This document shows, in pieces, positions 8,878 to 17,755 of a stretch of 48,160 nt of DNA (the first letter of the stretch is position 1; each line of letters opens with the position of its first letter). Source of the stretch: Porphyromonas sp. COT-239 OH1446 (GTDB lineage: Bacteria; Bacteroidota; Bacteroidia; Bacteroidales; Porphyromonadaceae); contig NZ_JRAO01000003.1 in assembly GCF_000768875.1 (NCBI RefSeq), positions 9,108-57,267 on the forward strand, read 5' to 3'. A program made the position numbers and the translations under genes. The notes below the pieces were generated by a model. It saw only the letters and a program-made list of their open reading frames with translations, searched no databases and had not been told where the DNA came from.

Positions 8878-9945
8878 CTAAAAAAACTTGGTGTAGGAGG
8901 CTGTCAAGATGTCCTGAGGGTCAAATGCCCCCCTCGTCCGAGGTCGGAAGCTATAGAGACTGGCCTCGATCATGCGTACCATAGGGAGCTTCTCCTCATT
9001 CGGATGATAGACGAAGCCCTCGATGACGTAGACCTTACGAGCCTCTTTGTCCACGTATGCTTGGCAGACGAAAGGGCCTCCCATCATGCTGCCCCCCTCC
9101 ATCTTCCATAGACCTCGGAGCTCTCCTCTGAGCCCTCCGGCCTTGGTAGATACCTTGCGATGCAGCAGGCCATAGAATTTCTCTGTAGCTGGATAGCTCC
9201 CCTCAAATTCGCCCACGATATTCTCCCTGAGGACGGAGTCTCGACGGGCGACCATCTCATCTAGACCGATGCTCTCCGAGGAGATATAGGGATAGCTGTA
9301 GACGAGGATGTCGTGTCGGCGGCGTATGGCGTTGTTCGAGAGCCAAACGAAGTCTTTGCCGACCTTGGAGCTACGAATGTCTCGAGGTACATTGAGCTGA
9401 TAGGCGAAGGTGCTATCGACCAACTCGAGGGCACGCTGGCTATAGTCCTTGCGAAGGACTTGAGCCAGGCGAAAGAACTCATGTCGGGCAATCATATTGG
9501 TCATAGCCTCGCTATTAGCCTTGACATAGGCATTCACCGAGTCGAGCGAGGGGCTCTGTAGGCGCATCACGAGCTGCCCCGAGGCCCACTCATCATAGCC
9601 GTACTTGAGGGAATTGATGCTGAAGCGTTCGGCATCAACATCGACGATGAAAATATTGCGGAAGTAACGGACAAAGTCTGTGAATGCCCCAGGGGTTACG
9701 TGAGAAACGGAGTACGAGGGCTCGTTCTGAGGCAAAGAGGGGGCAGGAGCCTCAAGCATATTGAGCAGCAGGCTACCCGTGTAGGTGTCGTAGTGCTTAT
9801 TTTCTATGACAAGCATTACCTCACCTGGTCTACCAGAGGCCTTTACGAAGCCCGATCCTCCTCCCGATGAGCAGGAGCTATATGCTGTGGCGAATGCCAG
9901 TGCACCCAGCACAAGAGCAACGCCTCGATACCATTTCTTCTTCAT
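8878..9945 (-). CDS. DUF4837 family lipoprotein
   Basis: A 355-residue predicted lipoprotein of unknown function. The start at 9945 gives MKKKW, a hydrophobic stretch and the lipobox AYSSC, so the mature protein would begin at Cys and be lipid-anchored after export. The frame is open 17 codons further upstream, but that N-terminus would bury the signal peptide and would lie upstream of the predicted transcript start. The rest lacks membrane segments and is a soluble periplasmic or surface domain (for example SSKVGKDFVWLSNN and WKMEGGSMMGGPF). I recognise it as the Bacteroidota family DUF4837. It heads the operon with pdxA and the helicase. A -7 element lies at 9986-9993. Confidence 0.8.
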   Translation of the reverse strand: MKKKWYRGVALVLGALAFATAYSSCSSGGGSGFVKASGRPGEVMLVIENKHYDTYTGSLLLNMLEAPAPSLPQNEPSYSVSHVTPGAFTDFVRYFRNIFIVDVDAERFSINSLKYGYDEWASGQLVMRLQSPSLDSVNAYVKANSEAMTNMIARHEFFRLAQVLRKDYSQRALELVDSTFAYQLNVPRDIRSSKVGKDFVWLSNNAIRRRHDILVYSYPYISSESIGLDEMVARRDSVLRENIVGEFEGSYPATEKFYGLLHRKVSTKAGGLRGELRGLWKMEGGSMMGGPFVCQAYVDKEARKVYVIEGFVYHPNEEKLPMVRMIEASLYSFRPRTRGAFDPQDILTASYTKFF

Positions 9946-9985
9946 AACCTGTACGCTAGCTTGGAGTAAATGTATTCTATGACTG

Positions 9986-9993
9986 CGAAGATA
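9986..9993 (-). promoter_or_regulatory. Probable -7 element of the DUF4837-pdxA-helicase operon
   Basis: Read on the minus strand this is TATCTTCG, one base off TAnnTTTG. It would give a leader of about 35 nt before the ATG at 9945. This supports the shorter start of the DUF4837 gene. Confidence 0.4.
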
Positions 9994-10016
9994 CAACTTT
10001 ATCTGCCCACGATCAC

Positions 10017-10024
10017 TACATTTG
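10017..10024 (+). promoter_or_regulatory. Probable -7 element of aroE
   Basis: TACATTTG matches TAnnTTTG exactly. The expected transcript start is near 10029, only about 6 nt before the ATG at 10035 and about 21 nt before an in-frame ATG at 10050. No clear -33 TTG was found. Confidence 0.45.
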
Positions 10025-10034
10025 CAAGGACAAC

Positions 10035-10838
10035 ATGATCCCTGCCCCGATGATAGCTAGCACATACCACGTCCCTAAGGACTACGATCTCTATGCCTTA
10101 ATTGGTTACCCCCTGGGGCATTCCTTCTCGGCGACTTATTTCTCACAATTCTTTGCCGAGCATGGCATTCGAGCACGTTACCAAGCCTTTGAGCTACGAG
10201 AAGCCTCCCTCATGCTGGAGCTGATCCAGGCTCACCCGAGACTACGAGGGATCAACGTTACCTCGCCACACAAGCAGGCAGTCCTGCCCCTGCTAGACGA
10301 GCTCACCCCACTGGGCCAAAGGGTCGGGGCTGTGAATGCCATACGGGTCGAGCGACGGGTGGGTGGCGAGGCTCGCCTCGTCGGACACAATACCGATGTC
10401 GAGGGCTTCGTAGACTCTCTAAAATCTCGACTCTCCACCCTAGCCCCCGAAGCTGAGGCTCTCATCCTCGGCACAGGTGGGGCTGCAAGGGCTGTGGCTC
10501 TAGGCCTCGAGATGCTGGGCATACGCTATCGGTATGTCAGTCGAGAGCCGCAGACAGAGGAGGTACTTGCCTACACAGATCTCAAGGGCGAGGATCTTGC
10601 CGATCGCTACCACCTCATCATCAACGCCACCCCCGTGGGTATGCCTCCTCGGCAAGAGGAGCTCCCTCCGCTAAGCCTAGAGGGTATCGGTGAGCAACAT
10701 CTCTGCTATGACCTGATCTATAACCCTAGCCCTACCCGCTGGCTGAGTGCAGTCTCTGAGAGAGGGGCGAGGGCGATGGATGGGCTCGAGATGCTCTACC
10801 TACAGGCCGAGGCTGCCTGGCACTTCTGGCAGGGCTAA
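10035..10838 (+). CDS. aroE: Shikimate dehydrogenase (AroE)
   Basis: NADPH-dependent reduction of 3-dehydroshikimate to shikimate in aromatic amino acid synthesis; cytoplasmic. The 267-residue protein has the substrate-binding GYPLGHSFSATY, the catalytic Lys in NVTSPHK, GAVNAI, the catalytic Asp in HNTDVEGF and the nucleotide-binding loop LGTGGAARA. The length is normal. The start could instead be the ATG at 10050, 5 codons in; the predicted promoter leaves almost no leader for the first ATG. It stands alone and converges on gcvT, with a hairpin between them. Confidence 0.93.
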   Translation: MIPAPMIASTYHVPKDYDLYALIGYPLGHSFSATYFSQFFAEHGIRARYQAFELREASLMLELIQAHPRLRGINVTSPHKQAVLPLLDELTPLGQRVGAVNAIRVERRVGGEARLVGHNTDVEGFVDSLKSRLSTLAPEAEALILGTGGAARAVALGLEMLGIRYRYVSREPQTEEVLAYTDLKGEDLADRYHLIINATPVGMPPRQEELPPLSLEGIGEQHLCYDLIYNPSPTRWLSAVSERGARAMDGLEMLYLQAEAAWHFWQG

Positions 10839-10866
10839 TAGCCGAGGGACAAGGACAAAATAACGA

Positions 10867-10920
10867 GGGCGGACTACCACAGGTCTCTGAGATCAGTCAG
10901 AGCTCTGCGGTGGTCCGCCC
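10867..10920. terminator. Bidirectional terminator between aroE and gcvT
   Basis: GGGCGGACTACCACAG (10867-10882) pairs with CTGCGGTGGTCCGCCC (10905-10920): 16 bp including two G-U pairs. The loop holds a second small hairpin, CTCTGA/TCAGAG. It lies between two convergent stop codons. The T-tracts are weak. Confidence 0.7.
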
Positions 10921-10964
10921 TTGCACTATACCCATTGCTCTAATGGGGCAAATATATCGTTAGC

Positions 10965-12056
10965 CTAGAGGGCTCGCATAGGGGGCTTCACGATCTCGGC
11001 CTCGAGCTTGCGTCCTCTGACAACGATGTAGATGGGCGTCCCGATAGCACTATGTGCCTTGGTCACATAACCCATACCGATGCCCTGCTTGAGCGTGGGC
11101 GACATAGTCCCAGAGGTAACTACCCCGATCACATTGCCTGCCTCATCTGCGATCTCATAATGGCTACGAGGAATGCCCTTGTCTTTGAGCTTGAAGGCTA
11201 CGAGCTTGCGCTCGATGCCAGCAGCTTTCTGAGCTTCGAGGGCGGCACGACTGGGGAAGTCCTTCCCGTCTACGAACTTAGTGATCCAGCCAAGACCAGC
11301 CTCTAGGGGAGAGGTCTCATCTGTAATATCATTGCCATAGAGGCAGAAGCCCATCTCTAGGCGAAGCGTGTCTCGAGCCCCGAGACCGACAGGCTTGATC
11401 CCCTCTGGTGCACCAGCTTCGAAGATAGCATTCCAAATCTTCTCCCCGTCCTCTGGGTAGAAGTAGATCTCGAAGCCACCAGCCCCAGTATAACCAGTAT
11501 TGGAGATGATCACATGGTCGCAGCCAGCGAAGCGGCCCACCTTGAAGGTGTAGTAAGGGATCTCCGAGAGATTAACATCTGTCAGACGCTGCAGCACCTC
11601 GATCGCCTTGGGCCCTTGAACGGCAAGCTGACCGATGTTGTCCGAGCTATTCTCGAGCTCAGCCCCAACTCGATTGTTTTTGTTGCACCACTCCCAGTCC
11701 TTGTCGATATTCGCGGCATTGACCACGAGCATATACTTCTCAGGTTCGTAGTGGTAAACCAGCAGGTCATCCACTATCCCTCCCTTGTCATTGGGGAAGT
11801 AGGTGTACTGAATATCGCCTACCTTGAGCTTGGAGGCATCGTTGGAGGTAATGTCTTGGATGAATTGCAGGGCGTTAGGGCCTTTGACCCAAAACTCACC
11901 CATGTGCGATACATCAAACACCCCTACCCCCTGGACGACAGTCATATGCTCGTCGATAATCCCTGTGCTGTACTCGATAGGCATGTTGTAGCCTGCGAAC
12001 TCGTGCATCTTGGCTCCGAGAGCCTGATGGATCGCTGTAAACGGAGTTGTCTTCAT
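10965..12056 (-). CDS. gcvT: Glycine cleavage system T protein (aminomethyltransferase)
   Basis: Transfers the methylene carbon of glycine from the lipoyl arm of GcvH to tetrahydrofolate, releasing ammonia; cytoplasmic. The 363-residue protein matches the family along its length: [19 protein letters not shown] (with the conserved Asp), [13 protein letters not shown] in the folate-binding region, [11 protein letters not shown] and a C-terminal barrel with [11 protein letters not shown]. The other glycine cleavage genes (gcvH, gcvP) are not next to it, so it is transcribed alone. A near-consensus -7 element lies 53-60 nt upstream of the start. Confidence 0.95.
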   Translation of the reverse strand: MKTTPFTAIHQALGAKMHEFAGYNMPIEYSTGIIDEHMTVVQGVGVFDVSHMGEFWVKGPNALQFIQDITSNDASKLKVGDIQYTYFPNDKGGIVDDLLVYHYEPEKYMLVVNAANIDKDWEWCNKNNRVGAELENSSDNIGQLAVQGPKAIEVLQRLTDVNLSEIPYYTFKVGRFAGCDHVIISNTGYTGAGGFEIYFYPEDGEKIWNAIFEAGAPEGIKPVGLGARDTLRLEMGFCLYGNDITDETSPLEAGLGWITKFVDGKDFPSRAALEAQKAAGIERKLVAFKLKDKGIPRSHYEIADEAGNVIGVVTSGTMSPTLKQGIGMGYVTKAHSAIGTPIYIVVRGRKLEAEIVKPPMRAL

Positions 12057-12108
12057 GATGGAGAATACCTTGTTGTTGTAGCGTTAGAAATGTGAATTGA
12101 TTTGCGGA

Positions 12109-12116
12109 TAAAGGTA
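12109..12116 (-). promoter_or_regulatory. Possible -7 element of gcvT
   Basis: The minus strand reads TACCTTTA, one mismatch to TAnnTTTG. It would leave a leader of roughly 47 nt before the ATG at 12056. Confidence 0.3.
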
Positions 12117-12278
12117 GCAAGTTCCTCCGAATATCAATAGCCCTTGAGTAAGTTTTTATTCTTCGAGGAGATCCTACCCCTACAGCCCACCCCTCTAAGG
12201 GTAGATCTGCGAGAGACTCGAGAGCGTAACTGCGACGACGGAGGGAGGTCGGTCGAGGTCTCGAGAGAGGCTCTACAG

Positions 12279-12370
12279 AGATCCAAATAGGAGCTCGATC
12301 GAGATCTAAGTAGGAGCTCAATCGAACTCCTACTTATGTCGCCACTGCGATCCTACTTGGATCATTTCAC
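12279..12370. repeat. Array of four 23-bp units (two direct, two inverted)
   Basis: The units abut exactly: 12279-12301 and 12302-12324 are direct and share 20 of 23 bases; 12325-12347 and 12348-12370 are inverted. The shared core, read in one orientation, is YAARTAGGAGCTC or a close variant (CAAATAGGAGCTC, TAAGTAGGAGCTC, TAAGTAGGAGTTC, CAAGTAGGATCGC). The same core and period recur at 24179-24270 and 33694-33808. There are no unique spacers between units, so it is not a CRISPR array. Confidence 0.75.
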
Positions 12371-12407
12371 CCCCCTAATGAGGGCGGAGGTACACTCCTC
12401 GAAGAGA

Positions 12408-12448
12408 CAAAAAATAGTCCCAACCCCGCCGACTGGCAGAGTTGGGAC
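12408..12448 (-). terminator. Intrinsic terminator of the LTA synthase-like gene
   Basis: GTCCCAAC (12417-12424) pairs with GTTGGGAC (12441-12448), with an inner GCC/GGC stem. On the minus strand the stem is followed directly by TATTTTTTGT. It lies 25 nt after the stop of the gene at 12474 and is the clearest intrinsic terminator in the window. Confidence 0.8.
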
Positions 12449-12473
12449 AAGAGAGGTATCGAGCCAGGGAGGG

Positions 12474-14492
12474 CTAATGCTCGGAGCTGACCAATAGCTT
12501 ATTGTGGATCATGCGACCATGAAACTCCTGGATGTAAGCCTGTAGCTTGGGCAGAAGCTCTGCCACGAGAGCTGGCGAACTGTCCTTGAGGTTGTGCTGC
12601 ATCCGCACGTCCGTGCTCAGATCATAGAGACCCTTAACCTCTGAACCATCGTACTGGAGGACATGATTGCCTAGCACCATTTGGTAGGTATCATTGAGGC
12701 CGAAAACTGCAAAGTGGGCACTAGTAGGGTCGAAGATATTATGGCCAAACGAGATGATCGGACGCTCAAGACCCATCAAGGCCATCAAAGTGGGGAAGAG
12801 ATCTGCCTGCTGCACGATGGTCTCAGTATCTAAGTGCGCCAATTGCCCCGACGGATCATGCAGGATAATGGGAATGCGAAAGACCCCAACAGAATTCTTG
12901 TAATGATCCAGGTCTCCCGAGATCGAATGGTCGGCCACGATGACGAAGAGTGTATTGTCGTACCAGCTCTGTGTCTTAGCCTTTTCGAAGAAGCGGCGCA
13001 GGGCTAGATCCGTGTAGGCCATCGAGCGATGCTGAGGGATCTTACCCTGGGGGAGGATCTTGTCGTATCGCTGAGGGGTCTTCCAGGGGGAGTGCGACGA
13101 GGTGGTAAATTCGGTTACGAAAAAAGGCTCTTTGAACCCTCCGATCTTATTGACCATGAACTGGAGAAACTCTTCATCCCAAATCCCCCAAGTACCATCC
13201 CAATGAGCGTCATTGGCATACTCATCACGCCCCCAATAAGAGTCGAAGCCAAGCTGCTTAGCCATGGCATCGAAGGACATAGATCCGTTCGTCCCATTGT
13301 GGAAGAAGGCACTGCTATACCCCTCTCGCTCGAGCTCTAAGACTATCGAATTGATCGCATTGCTGGCATAGGGCGAGGTGGTGAAGGAGACCATGGGCTT
13401 AGGCACAGAAGCTAGAATCGCAGGCATTGCATCGATCGACTTTGTCCCTCCAGAGAAGGACTTGAGTGAGCAATAAGAATGGGCTATGAGCGAATCTAGA
13501 AAGGGCGTATAACCCTGATAACCGTCGACATCTGGATTGAGACTACCAACCCACTCTCGGCTGAGTCCCTCCCAGATGATAACAACGACATTCTTCCCCT
13601 TAAACGAACCGAAATGGGGGGCTTCGGGATTAGCCTTCCGTACAGCACTGAAGAGGCTCTGAGCTTTCTGCTCATCGAAATAAACATGTTCGACGAGACC
13701 AGGCTTACCGAGGGTACGAATGATCGTGTAGGGAGTGTTGTGCACCATGGCTGCCTGCTGAGGCTGAGAGATGTAGACATTCGCACGATTGATATTCATC
13801 GCCCGATCGACCAATCGGAAGCCTCTAATCCCATAGACCACAAAGGTCATAAAGACGAGCAAGAGAGTCGAGTGCCCGAGGTAGTACCTCCACGAGGTCA
13901 TACGCTCCTCCGAACGACGTACTCCGTAGCCACTCTTCTTGGGCTCTCTTAGTCCTACCAGCCGATAGAGCAAGATCCACAAGGCGATGAACCCAAGTGT
14001 CGAGAGGGTAATAGGCCAATAGTCTACGAGGAAATAAAGGAAGGCAAAGGGGTCTTCATTGGCAAACTCGTCCAATACACTGAGAGTCGTCCTCCTGAGC
14101 GTAAAGCGATAGTAGGCCACATCGGCCATATTGACCACGAGCCCCATCAGGTTAAAGGCAAAATAGAACACCGTGATCAGCCTCTGATAGCCCTTGCGCT
14201 CCCTCATACGTACAGGCCATAGGCTCAGCAAGATGACCAATAGATTGACATACATCAACCCCGCTACATCGTAGCGCAGCCCACCCCAAAAGAGCCGCCC
14301 CAGTGTGCTGGCACTATCAACAGCTAGAAGGTCGTGGTTATAAAGATAGAAGACGGCTCGGCAAAGCGTATAGATGAATAGAGCAATGAAGATCCGCCAA
14401 ATCAATAGCCCGAAATGGCTAGCGAAGAACTTGGGCATCGAATAGGGGGATCGATGCCCCTTGAAAGCATAGCTAGAGTGAGATGACATCAT
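12474..14492 (-). CDS. LTA synthase-family membrane sulfatase-fold protein
   Basis: A 672-residue inner-membrane protein with about five hydrophobic helices in the first 230 residues, then an extracytoplasmic alkaline phosphatase/sulfatase domain. Visible motifs are VVIIWEGLSREW (metal-binding Glu), FSGGTKSIDAMPA with the likely nucleophile Thr near residue 350, SAFFHNGTNG, GIWDEEF and VIVADHS (metal-binding Asp-His). These are the marks of the LtaS/OpgB/EptA-like superfamily, which transfers phosphoglycerol or phosphoethanolamine to glycans or lipids. A Gram-negative Bacteroidota does not make teichoic acid, so the substrate is unknown. Two adjacent ATGs (14492, 14489) could start it. It has its own promoter candidate at 14554 and a strong terminator. 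Confidence 0.85.
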   Translation of the reverse strand: MMSSHSSYAFKGHRSPYSMPKFFASHFGLLIWRIFIALFIYTLCRAVFYLYNHDLLAVDSASTLGRLFWGGLRYDVAGLMYVNLLVILLSLWPVRMRERKGYQRLITVFYFAFNLMGLVVNMADVAYYRFTLRRTTLSVLDEFANEDPFAFLYFLVDYWPITLSTLGFIALWILLYRLVGLREPKKSGYGVRRSEERMTSWRYYLGHSTLLLVFMTFVVYGIRGFRLVDRAMNINRANVYISQPQQAAMVHNTPYTIIRTLGKPGLVEHVYFDEQKAQSLFSAVRKANPEAPHFGSFKGKNVVVIIWEGLSREWVGSLNPDVDGYQGYTPFLDSLIAHSYCSLKSFSGGTKSIDAMPAILASVPKPMVSFTTSPYASNAINSIVLELEREGYSSAFFHNGTNGSMSFDAMAKQLGFDSYWGRDEYANDAHWDGTWGIWDEEFLQFMVNKIGGFKEPFFVTEFTTSSHSPWKTPQRYDKILPQGKIPQHRSMAYTDLALRRFFEKAKTQSWYDNTLFVIVADHSISGDLDHYKNSVGVFRIPIILHDPSGQLAHLDTETIVQQADLFPTLMALMGLERPIISFGHNIFDPTSAHFAVFGLNDTYQMVLGNHVLQYDGSEVKGLYDLSTDVRMQHNLKDSSPALVAELLPKLQAYIQEFHGRMIHNKLLVSSEH

Positions 14493-14553
14493 ACTTGTCT
14501 ATGTCTATGAGGAGAATTAAGCATGAGTAGCACCGAGGTGCATCATTCGAGGA

Positions 14554-14561
14554 CAAAGTTA
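14554..14561 (-). promoter_or_regulatory. Probable -7 element of the LTA synthase-like gene
   Basis: The minus strand reads TAACTTTG, an exact TAnnTTTG match. It gives a leader of about 55 nt that contains a short GCACC/GGTGC palindrome at 14531-14542. Confidence 0.45.
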
Positions 14562-14618
14562 AATACTTTTAGGAAGTCGAGCATCCAACCTCTACTCACA
14601 CACATATCTCATCGCTTA

Positions 14619-15947
14619 CTACTTGAGCAGATAGCGATAAATGTCATTAGCATTGGCATAGATCATGAGCAAGAGCATGATCACCAGGCCAACAGTCTGA
14701 ATGCGCATCATCGTACGATCGCTGAGCTTCTTGCCCCCACGAAGGATCTCGATGAAGATAAATAGGATATGCCCTCCATCAAGAGCGGGAATAGGCAACA
14801 AATTCATCACAGCCAGGATGATCGAGAGGAATGCTGTTATGCTCCAAAAGTTAGCCCAATCAAACTGCTGAGGGAAAAGCTTACCCATCGTCCCGAGACC
14901 ACCGACCTGCTTCACACCCTCTCGAGTGAAGAGCAGCTTGAGGCTGGATACATAATTAGATACCGTAGAGGTAGCTCGAGAGAGCCCCGCGGGGATCGAG
15001 CCCAGTAGACTATAGCGTATATCCTGGATTTGGTCTGCATAAACCTCCTGTAGCGGACGGAAACTAATACCCAATAGGCCAGTCGAATCGACAGGGATCT
15101 GCATCAGCTTCATCTCTTGAGCCTCCGCATCATAGAGGCCTACTTCGGCCATTCCCCCTCGGCTGTGCTTGAGTTGCTGGTACATATCTTCCAAACGCCC
15201 AACGACTACCCCATTGATTTGCTCAATGCGTTGCCCAGACCTTAAACCTGCCTGCAAGGAAGACTTCTTCACCACAGAATCGATGACAAAGGGGAAGCGC
15301 AGCGAGAGCAAAGATTCCTCAGAGGCCACAATACGCTCGAGCATATCGCTGGGTAGCTCAATTGTATAGATCTGACCATCTTGACGCAGGACTCGTACCT
15401 CACGAGCCATATAAATGTCCTGCACGAAGCGATTACTTAGGGCATTAAGCTCCTCTTTACTGTCAGTAGAGAGGATAATATCTCCATCCTTGAAGCCGAC
15501 CTGATGCCCTACCTGGCTGAAGCTATACCCCCTCTTCAAAGCGGAAGAGCTCAGATATTTATCCCCCCAAGTGAAGGCAATCGCACTATAAATGAGCCAA
15601 GCCAAGAGGAGATTGAAGATCACTCCGCCCGCCATGATCAGCAAACGTTCGTAGGCCTTTTTGCTGCGAAACTCATCAGGTTTAGGGGTACTCTGTAGGC
15701 CTTTGGCATCGAGAGTCTCATCGATCATCCCTGCGATCGTACAGTAGCCACCTAGGGGAAGCCACCCCAGACCGTAGACTGTACCTGAACGCTTCGAACG
15801 GTACTTGAAAATGGAGAACCAGGGGTGGAAGAACAAGTAAAATCGCTCTACCCTAGCCCCAAACAATCGAGCGAAAGCAAAGTGCCCAAGCTCGTGAATG
15901 AAGACGAGTAGAGACAGTGATGCGAGTAGTTGCAGTACAGTATTCAT
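14619..15947 (-). CDS. rseP: RIP metalloprotease RseP (site-2 protease)
   Basis: Inner-membrane zinc protease that cuts transmembrane segments of regulatory proteins, such as anti-sigma factors. The 442-residue protein has the catalytic FIHELGHFAFAR (HExxH) in the first helix, a second conserved membrane motif NLLPIPALDGGH that supplies the third zinc ligand (Asp), PDZ-like regions between them and a final hydrophobic helix. It is the last gene of the lysS cluster, 11 nt after dxr. No anti-sigma factor gene is nearby. Confidence 0.95.
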   Translation of the reverse strand: MNTVLQLLASLSLLVFIHELGHFAFARLFGARVERFYLFFHPWFSIFKYRSKRSGTVYGLGWLPLGGYCTIAGMIDETLDAKGLQSTPKPDEFRSKKAYERLLIMAGGVIFNLLLAWLIYSAIAFTWGDKYLSSSALKRGYSFSQVGHQVGFKDGDIILSTDSKEELNALSNRFVQDIYMAREVRVLRQDGQIYTIELPSDMLERIVASEESLLSLRFPFVIDSVVKKSSLQAGLRSGQRIEQINGVVVGRLEDMYQQLKHSRGGMAEVGLYDAEAQEMKLMQIPVDSTGLLGISFRPLQEVYADQIQDIRYSLLGSIPAGLSRATSTVSNYVSSLKLLFTREGVKQVGGLGTMGKLFPQQFDWANFWSITAFLSIILAVMNLLPIPALDGGHILFIFIEILRGGKKLSDRTMMRIQTVGLVIMLLLMIYANANDIYRYLLK

Positions 15948-15958
15948 AGAACAAAAAT

Positions 15959-17116
15959 TTAGCGTGAATAATGAGGCAATAGAGCCCTAGCCTCAAGACG
16001 GATGCGCCTATCGGTCTCCTCAAGAGCCTCCAGGCTTAGGTCGGCCGTTGGGCGGTAGCTCTCAAGGCATCGACGAATGATCTTACTGATGGCTGGAAAG
16101 CTAATCCCTCCCGAGAGAAAGGCTGCGACAGCGATCTCGTTAGCGGCATTGAGTGCACAGGGGGCATTTCCCCCCAGTTGTAGGACCTCATAGGCCATCG
16201 TGAGGTTGGGGAAACGATCTACATCTGGCTTCTCGAAAGTAAAGCTGTGGGCAAAGAAGTCTAGACGCTCATAATCATTGGCAATACGCTCTCCTAGCCC
16301 AAGGGCATAGCCTATAGGCAAACGCATATCTGGCATTCCAAGCTGAGCCTTGATCGACCCATCCCTCATCTGTACCATCGAGTGGATAATGCTCTGAGGG
16401 TGAACTAAGACCTCGATACGCTCGGCAGGGAGGTCAAAGAGCCATCGAGCCTCAATCATCTCGAAGCCCTTATTCATCAGCGAGGCGGAGTCAATAGTAA
16501 CCTTAGCTCCCATCTCCCAGTTCGGGTGCTTGAGGGCTTGGGCAGGGGTAACGAGCTCGAGTTCACTGGCAGAGAGCTTTCGGAATGGGCCACCTGAGGC
16601 CGTCAAGAGGATCTTCTCGGGCTGAGTAGTCTCCCCTACGAGGCATTGGTAGATAGCCGAATGCTCGCTATCAACAGGGATGATCCTCACCCCATGCTTT
16701 TGTGCCAGGGGCATAATCAGTTCGCCTGCTACGACGAGGGTCTCTTTATTTGCCAGGGCTATAGTCTTCCCTGCAGCAATAGCCGAGAGCGTGGGGCGAA
16801 GGCCAGCATAACCGACCATAGCTGTAAGCACGATCTCGATCTCCTCGTCTTGCATCACCTGCTCGATGGCAGCATTCCCCCCCAAGACCTCTGTAGGCAA
16901 GCCCGAGAGGGCCGAGCGCACCTCGGATAGATGTGTCTCATCGGCGATAACAACTCGCTCGGGAGAGAACTCTAGTGCTTGCTCGATGAGCAGACGATAA
17001 TTCCTCCCTGCCGTGAGGGTATGGGCCCTCAGGCTATCCCTATTGCTGCGGATAATATCCAATGCCTGCGTGCCAATGGAGCCCGTGGCCCCTAGAATGG
17101 CAATATTGCGTGTCAT
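15959..17116 (-). CDS. dxr: 1-deoxy-D-xylulose 5-phosphate reductoisomerase
   Basis: Converts DXP to 2-C-methyl-D-erythritol 4-phosphate with NADPH, the committed step of the MEP isoprenoid pathway; cytoplasmic. The 385-residue protein shows GATGSIGTQ (NADPH binding), ALANKETLV, the metal and substrate site IPVDSEHSAIYQ, TASGGPF, and the loop and helix MNKGFEMIEARWLF with VHPQSIIHS. The length is normal. It lies 13 nt after rimM and 11 nt before rseP in the same cluster; a dxr-rseP pair is a common arrangement. Confidence 0.97.
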   Translation of the reverse strand: MTRNIAILGATGSIGTQALDIIRSNRDSLRAHTLTAGRNYRLLIEQALEFSPERVVIADETHLSEVRSALSGLPTEVLGGNAAIEQVMQDEEIEIVLTAMVGYAGLRPTLSAIAAGKTIALANKETLVVAGELIMPLAQKHGVRIIPVDSEHSAIYQCLVGETTQPEKILLTASGGPFRKLSASELELVTPAQALKHPNWEMGAKVTIDSASLMNKGFEMIEARWLFDLPAERIEVLVHPQSIIHSMVQMRDGSIKAQLGMPDMRLPIGYALGLGERIANDYERLDFFAHSFTFEKPDVDRFPNLTMAYEVLQLGGNAPCALNAANEIAVAAFLSGGISFPAISKIIRRCLESYRPTADLSLEALEETDRRIRLEARALLPHYSR

Positions 17117-17129
17117 AGTGTCTCTATTC

Positions 17130-17675
17130 TTATTCGAGTAACCCTGAGGGGATGTGCAGATGTAGGAGCTTCTGGTCTGGGGCTATACACTCAATCAGCT
17201 CTCGGGCGATGGGGAGGATGAGTTCCCCCCCTTCACCGTCTCTCTCAACAGAGAGCAAAGTATTGAGCGTAGTGTTGTCCACGTCAATAATCGTGCCAAT
17301 GAAAGTATTTGTCTCGGCATCGATCACCCCATAGCCCACATAGTGGACGAAGTCCAGGAGGTCGACGGCAGCACTGCCATCCTCTAACTCAAAGCACTGT
17401 TTCGAGAGCCAAAGAGGTCGCCCGACATAGGCCTCAGCAGCCTCAGGGTTATCAATACCCCAAAACTTAATCAGGTCAATATCGCCTGCCTTGGTACGCC
17501 AGCTCTCCAAGCGCATCGGGATCAGCAACCCTTGCTCCTCCATCATGAGGAAGAGGGGTTCATCTCCCTCGACGAGTGGCTCTAGATCGACTGTCAGCTT
17601 GGCAGAGAGCTCCCCCTGCAGGCCATGAGCACGGCCAATAGAGCCAATGTATTCGTAGTCTTCCTTTTTGATCAT
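17130..17675 (-). CDS. rimM: Ribosome maturation factor RimM
   Basis: Helps assemble the head of the 30S subunit by binding ribosomal protein S19. The 181-residue protein has the N-terminal barrel IGRAHGLQGEL and the C-terminal PRC-barrel with VGYGVIDAE and LILPIARELI. The frame is open to an ATG at 17711, but MIKKEDYEYIG at 17675 gives the family's normal N-terminus. It sits between murA (80 nt) and dxr (13 nt). Confidence 0.93.
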   Translation of the reverse strand: MIKKEDYEYIGSIGRAHGLQGELSAKLTVDLEPLVEGDEPLFLMMEEQGLLIPMRLESWRTKAGDIDLIKFWGIDNPEAAEAYVGRPLWLSKQCFELEDGSAAVDLLDFVHYVGYGVIDAETNTFIGTIIDVDNTTLNTLLSVERDGEGGELILPIARELIECIAPDQKLLHLHIPSGLLE

Positions 17676-17755
17676 TGGGTCGAGACGTAACGAGGGAGAG
17701 GGAAGGCGCACGATAGCAGCACAACCTCTCCTCTCCCTAATGGATCTACAAATTC

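Larger units (their letters stand above)
12057..12473. other. Intergenic gap between gcvT and the LTA synthase-like gene
   Basis: This 417-nt stretch has no supportable gene. From the gcvT side it holds the gcvT promoter candidate (12109-12116). A region with degenerate copies of a repeat core follows (for example the inverted GAGATCCTACC at 12167-12177 and GGTAGATC near 12200). Next comes an ordered block of four 23-bp units (12279-12370), and finally the terminator of the neighbouring minus-strand gene. Confidence 0.7.

Noticed and set aside
11514-12095. 193-codon ORF opposite gcvT
   Set aside because: Antisense shadow of gcvT; no family features.
12279-12370. CRISPR array
   Set aside because: Units abut with no unique spacers, change orientation, and no cas gene is present. 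The same holds for the arrays at 24179 and 33694.
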